64,000 nucleotides of DNA from Caproicibacterium sp. BJN0003 (GCF_026314295.1 NZ_CP111108.1:2356001-2420000), one strand, 5' to 3'; numbered from the stretch's first letter, positions 7,892-16,085 are shown. Translations and numbers: made by a program. The notes: a model not told the origin generated them from the sequence alone.

Positions 7892-8047
7892 ATGGGTAAA
7901 GGAGAAAACGAGCTAAGAATCGAAAAATTAGCGAAAAGAAAGCTATCGTACATAATTAGTCGATATGGTGATGATAATGGCGAGCGTTTAAAGCCTTATT
8001 ACCTTGATGACATCAAGGCCATGATAAGAGAAGGTGAAGCAATATGA
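7892..8047 (+). CDS. Short hypothetical phage protein
   Basis: A 51-residue ORF with TAGGAGTG before ATG 7892 and an ATGA overlap with the RusA gene. It is charged and helical (ELRIEKLAKRKLSYIISRYGDDNG). Spacing and coupling support translation; no function can be given. Confidence 0.5.
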   Translation: MGKGENELRIEKLAKRKLSYIISRYGDDNGERLKPYYLDDIKAMIREGEAI

Positions 8048-8415
8048 CCTTTGTAATTCCCGGTACGCTCCCGGGGCTGAACGAATACATAAATGAAGAA
8101 CGCTATCACAGACAATGTGCTGCAAAAATGAAAAAGCAAACGGAACACACGATCATGCTGATCGCTAGATCGCAGCACCATAGGGCGCATTTTGATAAAC
8201 CCGTTTTCATGCGGTACACATGGGTTGAAAGAAATCGAAAGCGTGACAAGGATAACATATCGTTTGCACGAAAATTTGTTCAAGATTCATTTGTAAAATG
8301 CGGAATTCTTGAAAATGACGGCTGGAAAAACATAGTCGGGTTTTCAGATCGGTTTTTGGTTGACCCAAATAATCCGCGCGTGGAGGTGGAAATCGTTGAA
8401 AGCAAAGAAAGCTGA
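8044..8415 (+). CDS. rusA: RusA-family Holliday junction resolvase
   Basis: A 123-residue protein with the RusA fold signature: IPGTLPGLNEYI at the start, KRDKDNISFARKFVQDSF around residues 75-92 carrying the conserved Asp cluster, and GILENDGWKNIVGFSDRF. RusA resolvases cleave four-way junctions formed by phage recombination. It closes the recombination/replication block begun by Gp157 and ERF. Confidence 0.85.
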   Translation: MTFVIPGTLPGLNEYINEERYHRQCAAKMKKQTEHTIMLIARSQHHRAHFDKPVFMRYTWVERNRKRDKDNISFARKFVQDSFVKCGILENDGWKNIVGFSDRFLVDPNNPRVEVEIVESKES

Positions 8416-8644
8416 ATTGCCACCAGACCCCAATAGCCCGAACGAAGTAGCAAAACGGTTGAACGCGGTAGCAAAAAGCTATAGCGCTAATATTTCAGAG
8501 TTTTCACCCAACCAGAAAAAATACATTTGGGGCGTTAGAAAAATTTATGAGAAATATTGCGCTGGAAAGATTGATGTTCAACAGGCAGAAATTGAGAGGA
8601 AGCAATATCAGCTTGCTTATTTGCAAAACGGAAATGAACTTTAA
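8396..8644 (+). CDS. Short hypothetical phage protein
   Basis: An 82-residue protein. TTG 8396 is chosen because GGAGGTGG (8382-8389) ends 6 bases before it; longer upstream extensions have no ribosome binding site. It overlaps the RusA gene by 20 bases. The sequence is basic and helical (VAKRLNAVAKSYSANISEFSPNQKKYIWGVRKIYEKY). No family recognised. Confidence 0.5.
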   Translation: MKAKKAELPPDPNSPNEVAKRLNAVAKSYSANISEFSPNQKKYIWGVRKIYEKYCAGKIDVQQAEIERKQYQLAYLQNGNEL

Positions 8645-8655
8645 GGAGGAAAGCC

Positions 8656-9579
8656 ATGAATGAAAAAGAAAGAATTCTAATCAAATATATCTGTGATGGA
8701 GATATAAAAAAATCCCAGCAACAAGCAAAAATTATTTTAAATGGAATTTCATCTAAACAAGATGAAACATTTAAGTCAAACATGATCAGAAAGCTTGAAA
8801 CTAAATCAAATATGATTGAGCTTCCGTATAATTTGCGTGAACTTCTTATTGCAGAAGATGTTTCTAATTTTCCAGAAAAGCGTTTTGTTTTAAGGGCAGA
8901 AGAAGAAAAAACGGTAAAATTAGTTATTTCAGCGTTTAAAGCATCTAAACGTTTATCTGAGCTTGGAATATCTTATGTTCCCGCATTAATGCTTTATGGG
9001 AAAAGTGGCGGTGGAAAGACAATGCTTGCTAGATATATCGCTTATAAAACAGATCTGCCATTTGTTTATGTGAGATTTTCTAGCATTGTAAGTTCTTATC
9101 TTGGAAGTACACAATCAAATATTGCAAAAGTATTTGATTACGCAAGGACGACTCCCTGTGTGCTGTGTTTTGATGAAATAGATTCAATAGGAATGGCAAG
9201 AGGACAAAAAAACGACATTGGAGAGATGAACAGAATCGTTATTGCACTTATGCAGGAAATGGACAGACTTCCAAACAACGTAGTTGTAGTTGGGGCTACA
9301 AATCGTTACGACAGATTAGACCCGGCATTAGTACGAAGATTTCCTATAAAGCATGAAGTTGTCCCAATGGAATTATCAGATATTAATATTCTTGCAAAAA
9401 AGTTTTTTGAAAATGTTGGAATTAATACTTTTGATTGGATTGATAACTGGTGCAAAACAAATTTTGAAAGAGCAGAACCGGCTTCAACTGTTATTGAAAA
9501 ATGTACATCTGTAATTGTAGATAAGATCATTAAAGAAAGTAATAATGATTTTAAAAAAGTTGGTAAAACCAATGAATGA
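8656..9579 (+). CDS. AAA+ ATPase, FtsH/SpoVK-like core, no protease domain
   Basis: A 307-residue protein with one AAA+ module: Walker A GKSGGGKT (115-122), pore-type segment VSSYLGSTQSN, Walker B CVLCFDEID (168-176), and second region of homology GATNRYDRLDPALVRRFP with the arginine finger. The N-terminal about 65 residues are helical and could be an adaptor domain. No peptidase, zinc site or membrane span is present, so it is not FtsH itself. Codons are markedly A/T-rich compared with the flanks, which suggests a separately acquired accessory gene. Substrate unknown; phage maturation, chaperone or defence-related roles are all possible. Confidence 0.8.
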   Translation: MNEKERILIKYICDGDIKKSQQQAKIILNGISSKQDETFKSNMIRKLETKSNMIELPYNLRELLIAEDVSNFPEKRFVLRAEEEKTVKLVISAFKASKRLSELGISYVPALMLYGKSGGGKTMLARYIAYKTDLPFVYVRFSSIVSSYLGSTQSNIAKVFDYARTTPCVLCFDEIDSIGMARGQKNDIGEMNRIVIALMQEMDRLPNNVVVVGATNRYDRLDPALVRRFPIKHEVVPMELSDINILAKKFFENVGINTFDWIDNWCKTNFERAEPASTVIEKCTSVIVDKIIKESNNDFKKVGKTNE

Positions 9580-9946
9580 TGAAGGAAAAAGCACATTGAA
9601 TAGTTTGAGTCGCTGTGTTCCACCACCTGATTATTACATACCGCCGCCACCACCTGTTTATAATCCGGTCAGCAAAAAAGATCGCAAAGAGATCGAAGCA
9701 AACGCCATTCTGACTTATGGAAAACAGATGCAGGAAGATATGGCTATTGAGGAAATGAGCGAGCTTATAAAAGTGCTGATTAAAAATCGCCGGCTATCTG
9801 ACAAAAAAGCCTTAGGTAACGTTTTAGAAGAAATGGCAGATGTGCAGATCATGCTAGAGCAATTAAGATTGATTTTTGGAAGCACGAAGAAAATTGAGTG
9901 GTACAAGCTTAATAGGCTGAAAAAAAGATTGGAGGAAAAGAAATGA
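9572..9946 (+). CDS. MazG-like phage pyrophosphohydrolase-type protein
   Basis: About 124 residues from ATG 9572 (ATG 9545 is also in frame; neither has a good ribosome binding site). A proline-rich N-terminus is followed by a MazG-type helical bundle: AIEEMSELIKVLIKNRR and LGNVLEEMADVQIMLEQL carry the EExxE and EExxD metal-binding patterns of the all-alpha NTP-pyrophosphatase superfamily. Such phage enzymes hydrolyse (d)NTPs or ppGpp-like nucleotides; the substrate here is unknown. Confidence 0.75.
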   Translation: MNDEGKSTLNSLSRCVPPPDYYIPPPPPVYNPVSKKDRKEIEANAILTYGKQMQEDMAIEEMSELIKVLIKNRRLSDKKALGNVLEEMADVQIMLEQLRLIFGSTKKIEWYKLNRLKKRLEEKK

Positions 9947-10593
9947 AAAAAGAAGATATTGAAATTGATGATCTCACACCAAAAGAACTTTCAGATTCTC
10001 TAAAAGAAGAAGCAGATCAAGAAATGAAAATTTTTTCAATGTTTGGGATTGATTTTGAAGCCAGAGAGAAAGTTAAAACCTATATCTTGGCTGCTTCCTA
10101 TCTCCGCAAAATTGCAGATGGAGAGTACAAGCCTGTAATTCATGCACACTGGGAATATGATAAAAACTCATGGCCAGTTTGCTCTAATTGCAAAAAGCCA
10201 GCGCTTAGTGATGGAAGTAATGAAATATGTTCCGGGCATTGCCCTAATTGTGGAGCTAGCATGGACGGAAACAAAAATAATGATTGGCTTAATATGAAGT
10301 ATCGTAACAAACCTATTGAAGTGGAAGCCTTTTGTTTGGACTTTAGAAAACCAATGCCAGAGTGGTTTTTTAATAAGGTTAATGAAGGCGCTATTTCTTA
10401 TAAAGTTCGCGCAGGGGCATGTGGAGAAAGAGACATAAGTGCAGATATAAAAACTTTAGAAGGCATTATGCACGCAAGCCGAGGGGATTATATCATCAAA
10501 GACGTAAATGGTGAAATCTATCCTTGCAAGCCCAATATCTTCAAAAAAACTTATGAGCCTGTATCAGACGAAAGCGTGAATCAAAATGAATGA
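9943..10593 (+). CDS. Hypothetical phage protein, zinc ribbon plus PGDYIIK-type domain
   Basis: A 216-residue protein in three parts: an acidic helical N-terminus; a central zinc ribbon (WPVCSNCKK and GHCPNCGASM, about 75-105); and a C-terminal domain ending with ASRGDYIIKDVNGEIYPCKPNIFKKTYE, a block that recurs as a stand-alone protein in many Firmicute phages. It looks like a fusion of two common phage modules. ATG overlaps the MazG stop by 4 bases. Function unknown. Confidence 0.6.
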   Translation: MKKEDIEIDDLTPKELSDSLKEEADQEMKIFSMFGIDFEAREKVKTYILAASYLRKIADGEYKPVIHAHWEYDKNSWPVCSNCKKPALSDGSNEICSGHCPNCGASMDGNKNNDWLNMKYRNKPIEVEAFCLDFRKPMPEWFFNKVNEGAISYKVRAGACGERDISADIKTLEGIMHASRGDYIIKDVNGEIYPCKPNIFKKTYEPVSDESVNQNE

Positions 10594-10756
10594 GTTGATC
10601 GATCAGCAAACGGCATGTGATGCCTTAGACGATTTGGCAGACCATTATAACCGCGATCTGCACGAGCCTATTATGGCAAATGGAATTATGGAAGCGAGAG
10701 CAGAAATTTCAAAGATGATTCCTGCGAGAAATAAGGAGGGAAACAATGACTATTGA
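10586..10756 (+). CDS. Short hypothetical phage protein
   Basis: A 56-residue ORF overlapping both neighbours (8 bases before, 11 after). The start LIDQQTACDALDDLADHYN resembles the ISRQAAIDAL motif of small proteins found widely in clostridial phages. It is probably translated by coupling; function unknown. Confidence 0.5.
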   Translation: MNELIDQQTACDALDDLADHYNRDLHEPIMANGIMEARAEISKMIPARNKEGNNDY

Positions 10757-11126
10757 TGACCTTCGAAATTATCACGAATGGAAAGCAAGGCTTAAAGTAT
10801 TAGAAAAAACGATCGTTACCGATACGGTGATCGCGTCATCTGATGAGTACCCTTATACATCTCACCCGGTTCCCCTGCATGGCGTTGCCTGTGATGATAA
10901 GTCTCTCAAAGAGATTAGAGAGCTGCAGGAAAAAATAAACGCGGTAGACAGCTACATAGACACGATTGGTGATGTGCGGGCAAGAAATCTGCTAGATTTG
11001 CATTATCGGAAGTGCCATAGTTGGGCGAAGGTAGCCTGTGAGACAGGACGGTCAATGGATTCAAATAAGAAATATTTAAAAAGATTTTTTAAGTGTCCCC
11101 ATTTGTCCCCTTTTGTCCCTATATAA
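10746..11126 (+). CDS. ArpU/RinA-like late transcription regulator
   Basis: A 126-residue protein starting after AAGGAGGG. The N-terminus (DLRNYHEWKARLKVLEKTI) is a coiled coil and the C-terminal half (YIDTIGDVRARNLLDLHYRKCHSWAKVACETGRSMDSNKKYLKRF) is a sigma region-4-like HTH. This class (ArpU, RinA, DUF1492-type) sits just before the terminase genes and activates late transcription in Gram-positive phages. The last codons are within a TGTCCCC triplicate (11094-11119). Confidence 0.75.
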   Translation: MTIDDLRNYHEWKARLKVLEKTIVTDTVIASSDEYPYTSHPVPLHGVACDDKSLKEIRELQEKINAVDSYIDTIGDVRARNLLDLHYRKCHSWAKVACETGRSMDSNKKYLKRFFKCPHLSPFVPI

Positions 11127-11127
11127 T
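11122..11127 (+). promoter_or_regulatory. Candidate -10 element (TATAAT) for the structured RNA
   Basis: TATAAT at 11122-11127 straddles the stop of the late regulator and would start a transcript at about 11134, just at the first hairpin of the non-coding region. No good -35 is visible at 17-bp spacing (TTTGTC at 11102 is only 14 bp away), so an activator, possibly the adjacent regulator, may be needed. Confidence 0.35.
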
Positions 11128-11795
11128 AGAAAGTGGAGAATAAGTCCACATACTTAACTTCCTTTAGTTTTACTTCCTTTTTACCGCAAAGCAGTCGGCG
11201 GTATATAAATACTGTGAGTACCGGGCAAAACCGGTATTTCATGTTAGTAAGAGCGCACGAACTCAAAGCTAACACAAGTCAAGAGACAAAGAACTAAGTA
11301 TTTTGTACAGGGTACTTAGTTCTTGGGGGGGAGACCTTCCTTCCGTGAAAGTCGGACGTTATGACGGGCAACGAAACCGTCTATTTCATGCGGATAGACT
11401 GATTCATAGGGCATTGACAATAGAGATGGCGTTATTCTAGTGCGACAACAGCGATTCGTTCGCGGTACTGTGGAATTCCTGATCGATTCTAGATGAGCAG
11501 TGACCCGGCAGGCTCATCACCTGCTATTCGCTACAACTGCCGCTTGCCGGACGCGACTTATAAATTCCGGCTTGAAAATTTGGAGACGCAGTGAATTCGT
11601 TATGGGCTGCGAATGTTGGTTGACTGGACCGCGGACAATACCAACAAATTATGTAGCAGCGTGATTGCACCACAAAACATGTGGTATGAGGTCGCTCCTC
11701 ATATGCTACACCAAACAGAGACTGCAACACCTCTTCACAATGTGTCCCAATGCAGTCCACAGGCGTCCAGCAATGGGCGTCTTTTATTATGCTTA
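11127..11795 (+). ncRNA. Candidate large structured non-coding RNA
   Basis: About 670 bases without a convincing gene but dense in nested inverted repeats. Seen directly: TACCGC/GCGGTA (11182-11187/11198-11203), TACCGG/CCGGTA (11219/11231), TGTTAG/CTAACA (11242/11269), a perfect 12-bp stem (11289-11300/11313-11324), GACGG/CCGTC (11363/11377), GATGAGC/GCTCATC (11492/11512). A 3' domain appears closed by AGACGC/GCGTCT (11584/11777) and contains ATTCG/CGAAT (11595/11610), GTTGGT/ACCAAC (11615/11640), a cloverleaf-like unit (GTAGCA/TGCTAC 11653/11704 enclosing CCACA/TGTGG and TATGAGG/CCTCATA) and GACTGCA/TGCAGTC (11720/11751). Size, location in a prophage and helix density recall ornate large RNAs of the ROOL/GOLLD kind; that identity is not shown by the sequence. 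Confidence 0.55.
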
Positions 11796-11807
11796 GGAGG
11801 TGGCATG

Positions 11808-12035
11808 ATGCTACCATGCGATCATTGTCCACAGAGTAACCAATATAAAACAGGTATACCATCATGTTCATTACCTTATTGTCCTATAAGCCTACAACGT
11901 ATGTACAGGACAAGCACGCTTATAAGGGCGCTAGAGCATAAAGCAGACAGGAGCGCCGAGGAAGAATCAGAGCTAAAGCAGTTAAAGGCTGAACATAAAT
12001 CTGACCTAATGCTAGTAGGTAGATACCGTGGCTAA
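11808..12035 (+). CDS. Small cysteine-rich phage protein
   Basis: About 75 residues. TAGGAGG (11794-11800) precedes tandem ATGs at 11805 and 11808. The N-terminus has four cysteines (LPCDHCPQ and SCSLPYCPI) that could bind zinc; the rest is a charged helix (LIRALEHKADRSAEEESELKQLKAEHK). The reading frame is open upstream through the structured RNA, but that part has no protein-like composition. It overlaps the GTG of the HNH gene by 8 bases, so the two are probably coupled. Confidence 0.55.
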   Translation: MLPCDHCPQSNQYKTGIPSCSLPYCPISLQRMYRTSTLIRALEHKADRSAEEESELKQLKAEHKSDLMLVGRYRG

Positions 12036-12771
12036 GAGATTCTCGAAGCGGTTCTATAATTCCAATGCGTGGAAAGCATGCAGAGAAACATATGTAGCAA
12101 ACAGGATAAAGATTGATGGCGGTATGTGTGAGATGTGCCATGAGTTTCCGGGAGAGGAATTACATCATAAGATTGTACTGACCCCAAAGAATATCAAAGA
12201 TACAAACGTTACATTAAACCCGGACAACCTAACATATCTATGCAGGGACTGCCATTTCAAGGTACATAGGGAACTTATCTTAAAGGGGTTTAGGAACAAG
12301 GCGTACAGAACGATATTGCATAATGGATATTACTTTGATAGATCGGGACAGATGCAACCAATGAGAGTATACGTTGTTTATGGCGCTCCTGCGTCCGGGA
12401 AGAACACATACGTTGAAGAACACAAAGACGATACAGATATGGTAATAGACCTAGACAAGATACAGGAAGCACTAGGAAAGACTGACAACAACAGTAACTT
12501 TCTTAATGCTTCCCTTTTTGTTAGGGATTGTTTATACGAGAAGATAGCAAACAGAGACAGCATGATAGACTGCCACAACGTTTGGGTTATAGCAACGTTA
12601 CCAAAGAAGAAGGAACGCAATGAACTAATAGACAGACTTAGTGCTGAACCTATATACATACAGGCAAGTCAACAACAGTGTGAAGATAGGACAAGACATG
12701 ACGACAAGAGGAAGGACAAACAGCTAGAGCTAGCAATAGTTGAGAAATGGTTTGAGGACTATGAGCCTTGA
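12028..12771 (+). CDS. HNH endonuclease fused to P-loop (polynucleotide-kinase-like) domain
   Basis: A 247-residue protein starting at GTG 12028. Residues 15-85 form an HNH nuclease: CEMC (34-37), ELHHKIVL (45-51), NPDNLTYLC (64-72) and CRDCHFKVH (72-80). Residues 112-247 form a P-loop kinase-like domain: VYVVYGAPASGKNT (Walker A 119-127), VIDLDKIQEALGK, and MIDCHNVWVIATL. HNH proteins next to terminase genes take part in cos cleavage and packaging in many phages; the kinase-like half suggests end processing, which is inference. Its codon choice (many CTA, AGG, AGA and ATA) differs from the neighbours. A seven-C run follows its stop. Confidence 0.82.
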   Translation: MAKRFSKRFYNSNAWKACRETYVANRIKIDGGMCEMCHEFPGEELHHKIVLTPKNIKDTNVTLNPDNLTYLCRDCHFKVHRELILKGFRNKAYRTILHNGYYFDRSGQMQPMRVYVVYGAPASGKNTYVEEHKDDTDMVIDLDKIQEALGKTDNNSNFLNASLFVRDCLYEKIANRDSMIDCHNVWVIATLPKKKERNELIDRLSAEPIYIQASQQQCEDRTRHDDKRKDKQLELAIVEKWFEDYEP

Positions 12772-12870
12772 CTCCCCCCCTTAAAATATTCACGCTTTAA
12801 AGTGCTAAAGACCGTTGGCAAAATAACAAAGACTTAAGTGCGCAAAAAAACTGCAAGGAGGTGTTACCTG

Positions 12871-13257
12871 ATGGCAAATAAGAAAAGTAGAAACGATATG
12901 ACAAAAGATGAAAGAATCTGTGACGAGATAGACCGGCTCCGTGGACTCTTCAAAATCAAAACAAAAAAAGAAGAACAATCCAGCCCACCAAAACTTAGAG
13001 TCGCAATTCCTCTTATCAATCGGGCAGCATGGTTGCGCGCTACGATTGAAGATTTGGAAAAAAAGATTGATGAAGAGGGTTGTGTGGAAGGATATAAAAA
13101 CGGAGAAAACCAGCATGGGATTAAAGTATCTGCTGCCAGTAATGCGCATGACAGCAAAGAGAAATTGTATAACACAATCATGAAGCAACTTTGCGAATTA
13201 GCCCCTGAAAATTCTGACAAGGACGAATTGCAAGACTTTTGCAAACTAAATAAATGA
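12871..13257 (+). CDS. terS: Terminase small subunit (P27-like)
   Basis: A 128-residue protein. ATG 12871 is chosen for the ideal AAGGAGGTG at 12855-12863. It is basic at the N-terminus (MANKKSRNDMTKDERICDEIDRLR), then has the segment PLINRAAWLRATIEDLEKKIDEEG and a C-terminal helix (LYNTIMKQLCELAPENSD), as in P27-family small terminases that recognise the packaging site. It overlaps the large-subunit start by 4 bases. Confidence 0.85.
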   Translation: MANKKSRNDMTKDERICDEIDRLRGLFKIKTKKEEQSSPPKLRVAIPLINRAAWLRATIEDLEKKIDEEGCVEGYKNGENQHGIKVSAASNAHDSKEKLYNTIMKQLCELAPENSDKDELQDFCKLNK

Positions 13258-14906
13258 ACTACATAGAAGAGTATGGAACCGCTGTGCTGGACGGTAAAAT
13301 TTTAGCGTGCGAAAAGATAAAGAGAGAGTATGAAAATATCCTAAACGATTTGGCTTGCCCTAACAAATATCATTTTGACGAAGAGCGTGCGAACCGCCCG
13401 ATTGAGTTTATCGAATCTTTCTGTAAACAATCACAAGGCAAATTAGGTTCGTCACTGAAACTCGAATTGTTTCAAAAATCAATGCTGCAGGTGGCATATG
13501 GATTTGTTGACGATAACGATTTGAGAAGATACCAGGAAATATTAGATATTGTCGGACGAAAAAACGGGAAAACCACATTGCTATCGACGATCGCGCTATA
13601 TATGAATTTGGCAGATGGTGAAGGATCGCCGGAATGCTATTTTATTGCGACTGCAAGAGATCAAGCAGCAAAAGGATTTAATGAATGTTGGAACATGATA
13701 AGGCAATCCCCTCTTTTGAGAAAGCATATCAAAAAAAGAATTTCGGATTTGTACTGTCATGAAAACTTAGGATTTATTAAAGCCCTTGCCAGTAATACAA
13801 ATAGCCTTGATGGACTGAATGGATATTGCATCATCATAGACGAATTGGCAGCTATTAAAAATCGTGACATATACGATTTGATGAAGCAGTCAATGAGTGC
13901 TAGAAGTCAGCCAATGTTATGGTGCATCACGACTAATGGATTTGTTAGAAATGGAATCTTTGATAGCCAATATGATTATGCTTCAAAAGTAATCAGCGGA
14001 CAGATCAAAGACAGTGAACATTTTCTCCCGCTTATCTATGAGCTGGACAAGCAAGAAGAATGGTTAGACCCTAAATGCTGGATAAAGGCCAACCCCGGAA
14101 TTGGTACAATCAAGAAAAGACAATTTTTGTCTGACTGTGTTAATAAAGCAAAAAACGATTTGGATTTTAGGCCAACTGTTTTTGTGAAAGATTTTAACCT
14201 TATAGCAAATCAATCTAGTGCTTGGCTAAAGTGGGAAGAACTGAATAACGAAGAAAAATTCAGTGAAAAAGAAAAGTTTAGATATTGCATTGGAGGCTTT
14301 GATGGCGCTGACAGCATAGACCTAAACGCTGCAAAGGCTATTTGCAAAAAGCGCGGAGATAACAAGCTGTACATAAAGCAAATGTATTGGATTCCACAAA
14401 GGAAACTCGACGATATGAAAAACCGAGTCAGTCAAGATGACGCGCCTTATGACATTTGGGCGTCACAAGGGCTGCTTAGAGTTGTCGAAGGGAACAAGGT
14501 AAATAAGCGAGTTATCCTTGATTGGTTTTTGGAATTGAGAGATAAGGAGGATATTTACCCTCTGTATATCGGATATGACCCTTGGCACATTGACGATAGT
14601 TTAAAACTATTGTTTCAACAGGAATTCGGAAAAACAACTATGGTCGAAGTAATTCAAGGAACGAAAACTTTAAGTCAGCCAATGAAAGACCTAAAAGCAG
14701 AGTTTCAAGCCCATAACATTATTTACAATAACAACCCTATTGACAAATACTGCCTAGCAAATACATACGCGAAAACAGATATAAACAACAATATACAACC
14801 AGATAAAGGCGCAAACCATACCCATAGAATAGATGGAACCGCGGCTTTGCTTGATTCTTATGTTGTATATCTAAACAAGCAAGAAGAGTTTGATAGTTTA
14901 ATTTAG
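13254..14906 (+). CDS. terL: Terminase large subunit
   Basis: A 550-residue packaging motor. The ATPase has an adenine/Walker A-type segment DIVGRKNGKTT (98-108) and Walker B YCIIIDELAAI (191-201). The nuclease half (from about 350) shows GGFDGADSIDLNAA and IGYDPWHIDDSLK, which carry acidic metal ligands, and ends with RIDGTAALLDSYVVY. It is of normal length for HK97-type TerL and drives DNA into the prohead through the portal encoded next. Confidence 0.95.
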   Translation: MNYIEEYGTAVLDGKILACEKIKREYENILNDLACPNKYHFDEERANRPIEFIESFCKQSQGKLGSSLKLELFQKSMLQVAYGFVDDNDLRRYQEILDIVGRKNGKTTLLSTIALYMNLADGEGSPECYFIATARDQAAKGFNECWNMIRQSPLLRKHIKKRISDLYCHENLGFIKALASNTNSLDGLNGYCIIIDELAAIKNRDIYDLMKQSMSARSQPMLWCITTNGFVRNGIFDSQYDYASKVISGQIKDSEHFLPLIYELDKQEEWLDPKCWIKANPGIGTIKKRQFLSDCVNKAKNDLDFRPTVFVKDFNLIANQSSAWLKWEELNNEEKFSEKEKFRYCIGGFDGADSIDLNAAKAICKKRGDNKLYIKQMYWIPQRKLDDMKNRVSQDDAPYDIWASQGLLRVVEGNKVNKRVILDWFLELRDKEDIYPLYIGYDPWHIDDSLKLLFQQEFGKTTMVEVIQGTKTLSQPMKDLKAEFQAHNIIYNNNPIDKYCLANTYAKTDINNNIQPDKGANHTHRIDGTAALLDSYVVYLNKQEEFDSLI

Positions 14907-14918
14907 CGAGGTGAAAAA

Positions 14919-16085
14919 ATGGGATTTATAAAAAGATTTAGGAACTTTTTTAATCGATCGCCCACCATAACCAGATACCAGATGATGGAGGATCGCGGAA
15001 ATGGATTTTTTGAGTTTGATGGAACCTTATATCAATCCGACATCATACGGGCATGTATAAGGCCAAAAGTAAAAGCAATCGGTAAGCTTGTAGGAAAGCA
15101 TATCCGAGAAACGTTTGACGGAAACAGTAAAGAAGTTATTGCGGTTAACCCTGACGTAAACATTAGGTTTCTGCTAGAAGAACCTAATCCGTTTATGACC
15201 GGTCAAATGATGCAAGAAAAGCTTGCCACTCAACTGTGCCTTAACAATAATGCTTTTGCCGTGATTATTAGGGACGATAACGGATTACCAATGGAAATAT
15301 ATCCGGTTTATGCGACCGGCGTTGAAGCAATTTATAATCAAAATATGGATTTGTCGCTTAGATTTACGTTTAGCAACGGACGTCAAGCGACTTTTTTATA
15401 TTCTGACGTAATCCATTTGCGACAGGATTTTTATGAAAATGATATTTTTGGAACTTCTCCTGCCCTAGCTCTAATCCCGTTAATGAACGTTATAAGCTCT
15501 ATTGATAAAAGCATTGTTAGTGCAATCAAAAATTCTTCCGTTGTTAGGTGGCTCTTAAAATTTACTTCTAATATGCGCCCGGAAGATTTGAAAACACAAG
15601 CGAAAGATTTTGCAGATAACTTTTTGGAAACTGAAAAAGGAACCGGGGTTGCGGCTATTGATGTTAAAACAGATGCAACGCAAATACAGCCTAATAACTA
15701 TGTTCCAAATGCCGCGCAGATGGACAGAACAGTCGATCGGATTTATTCGTTTTTCAACACAAACAAAAAGATCGTGCAAAGTGATTATAACGAGGACGAA
15801 TGGACGGCGTATTTTGAAAGTGAAATTGAACCACCAGAAAGAAATCTTAGCGAAGAGTACACGAGAAAAATCTTTAGTAGGAAGCAAAGAGGATTTGGAA
15901 ACAGAATTTATTTTGAAGCGTCCAATTTACAATATGCTTCCATGCAGACAAAGCTTGCTATGCAAGCAATGGTAGACAGAGGAGCAATGACACCAAACGA
16001 ATGGAGATCAGTAATAAACATGGCTCCTATTGATGGCGGAGATACTCCGGTCCGTAGACTTGATACCGCCCCAATTAATAATTGA
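14919..16085 (+). CDS. Portal protein, HK97 type
   Basis: A 388-residue protein matching HK97-family portals: LYQSDIIRACIRPKVKAIGKLVGKHI near the start, MMQEKLATQLCLNNNAFAVIIRDDNGLPMEIYP, DVIHLRQDF, and the C-terminal stretch MTPNEWRSVINMAPIDGGD. It forms the dodecameric DNA channel at one capsid vertex. GAGGTG precedes the ATG. Confidence 0.95.
   Translation: MGFIKRFRNFFNRSPTITRYQMMEDRGNGFFEFDGTLYQSDIIRACIRPKVKAIGKLVGKHIRETFDGNSKEVIAVNPDVNIRFLLEEPNPFMTGQMMQEKLATQLCLNNNAFAVIIRDDNGLPMEIYPVYATGVEAIYNQNMDLSLRFTFSNGRQATFLYSDVIHLRQDFYENDIFGTSPALALIPLMNVISSIDKSIVSAIKNSSVVRWLLKFTSNMRPEDLKTQAKDFADNFLETEKGTGVAAIDVKTDATQIQPNNYVPNAAQMDRTVDRIYSFFNTNKKIVQSDYNEDEWTAYFESEIEPPERNLSEEYTRKIFSRKQRGFGNRIYFEASNLQYASMQTKLAMQAMVDRGAMTPNEWRSVINMAPIDGGDTPVRRLDTAPINN

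Noticed and set aside
11414-11419. TTGACA promoter inside the structured RNA
   Set aside because: No acceptable -10 at 15-19 bases: the 17-base position reads CTAGTG.
11127-11800. Group I or group II intron
   Set aside because: I could not find group I P7/S-type core sequences or a group II domain V, no split gene flanks the region, and the HNH gene beside it is better explained as a packaging-associated gene.
11613-11804. N-terminal extension of the Cys-rich ORF through the structured region
   Set aside because: The frame is open, but the stretch lies on several stable helices, lacks a ribosome binding site at 11613 and does not read like protein; the AGGAGG at 11794-11800 supports a start at 11805/11808.
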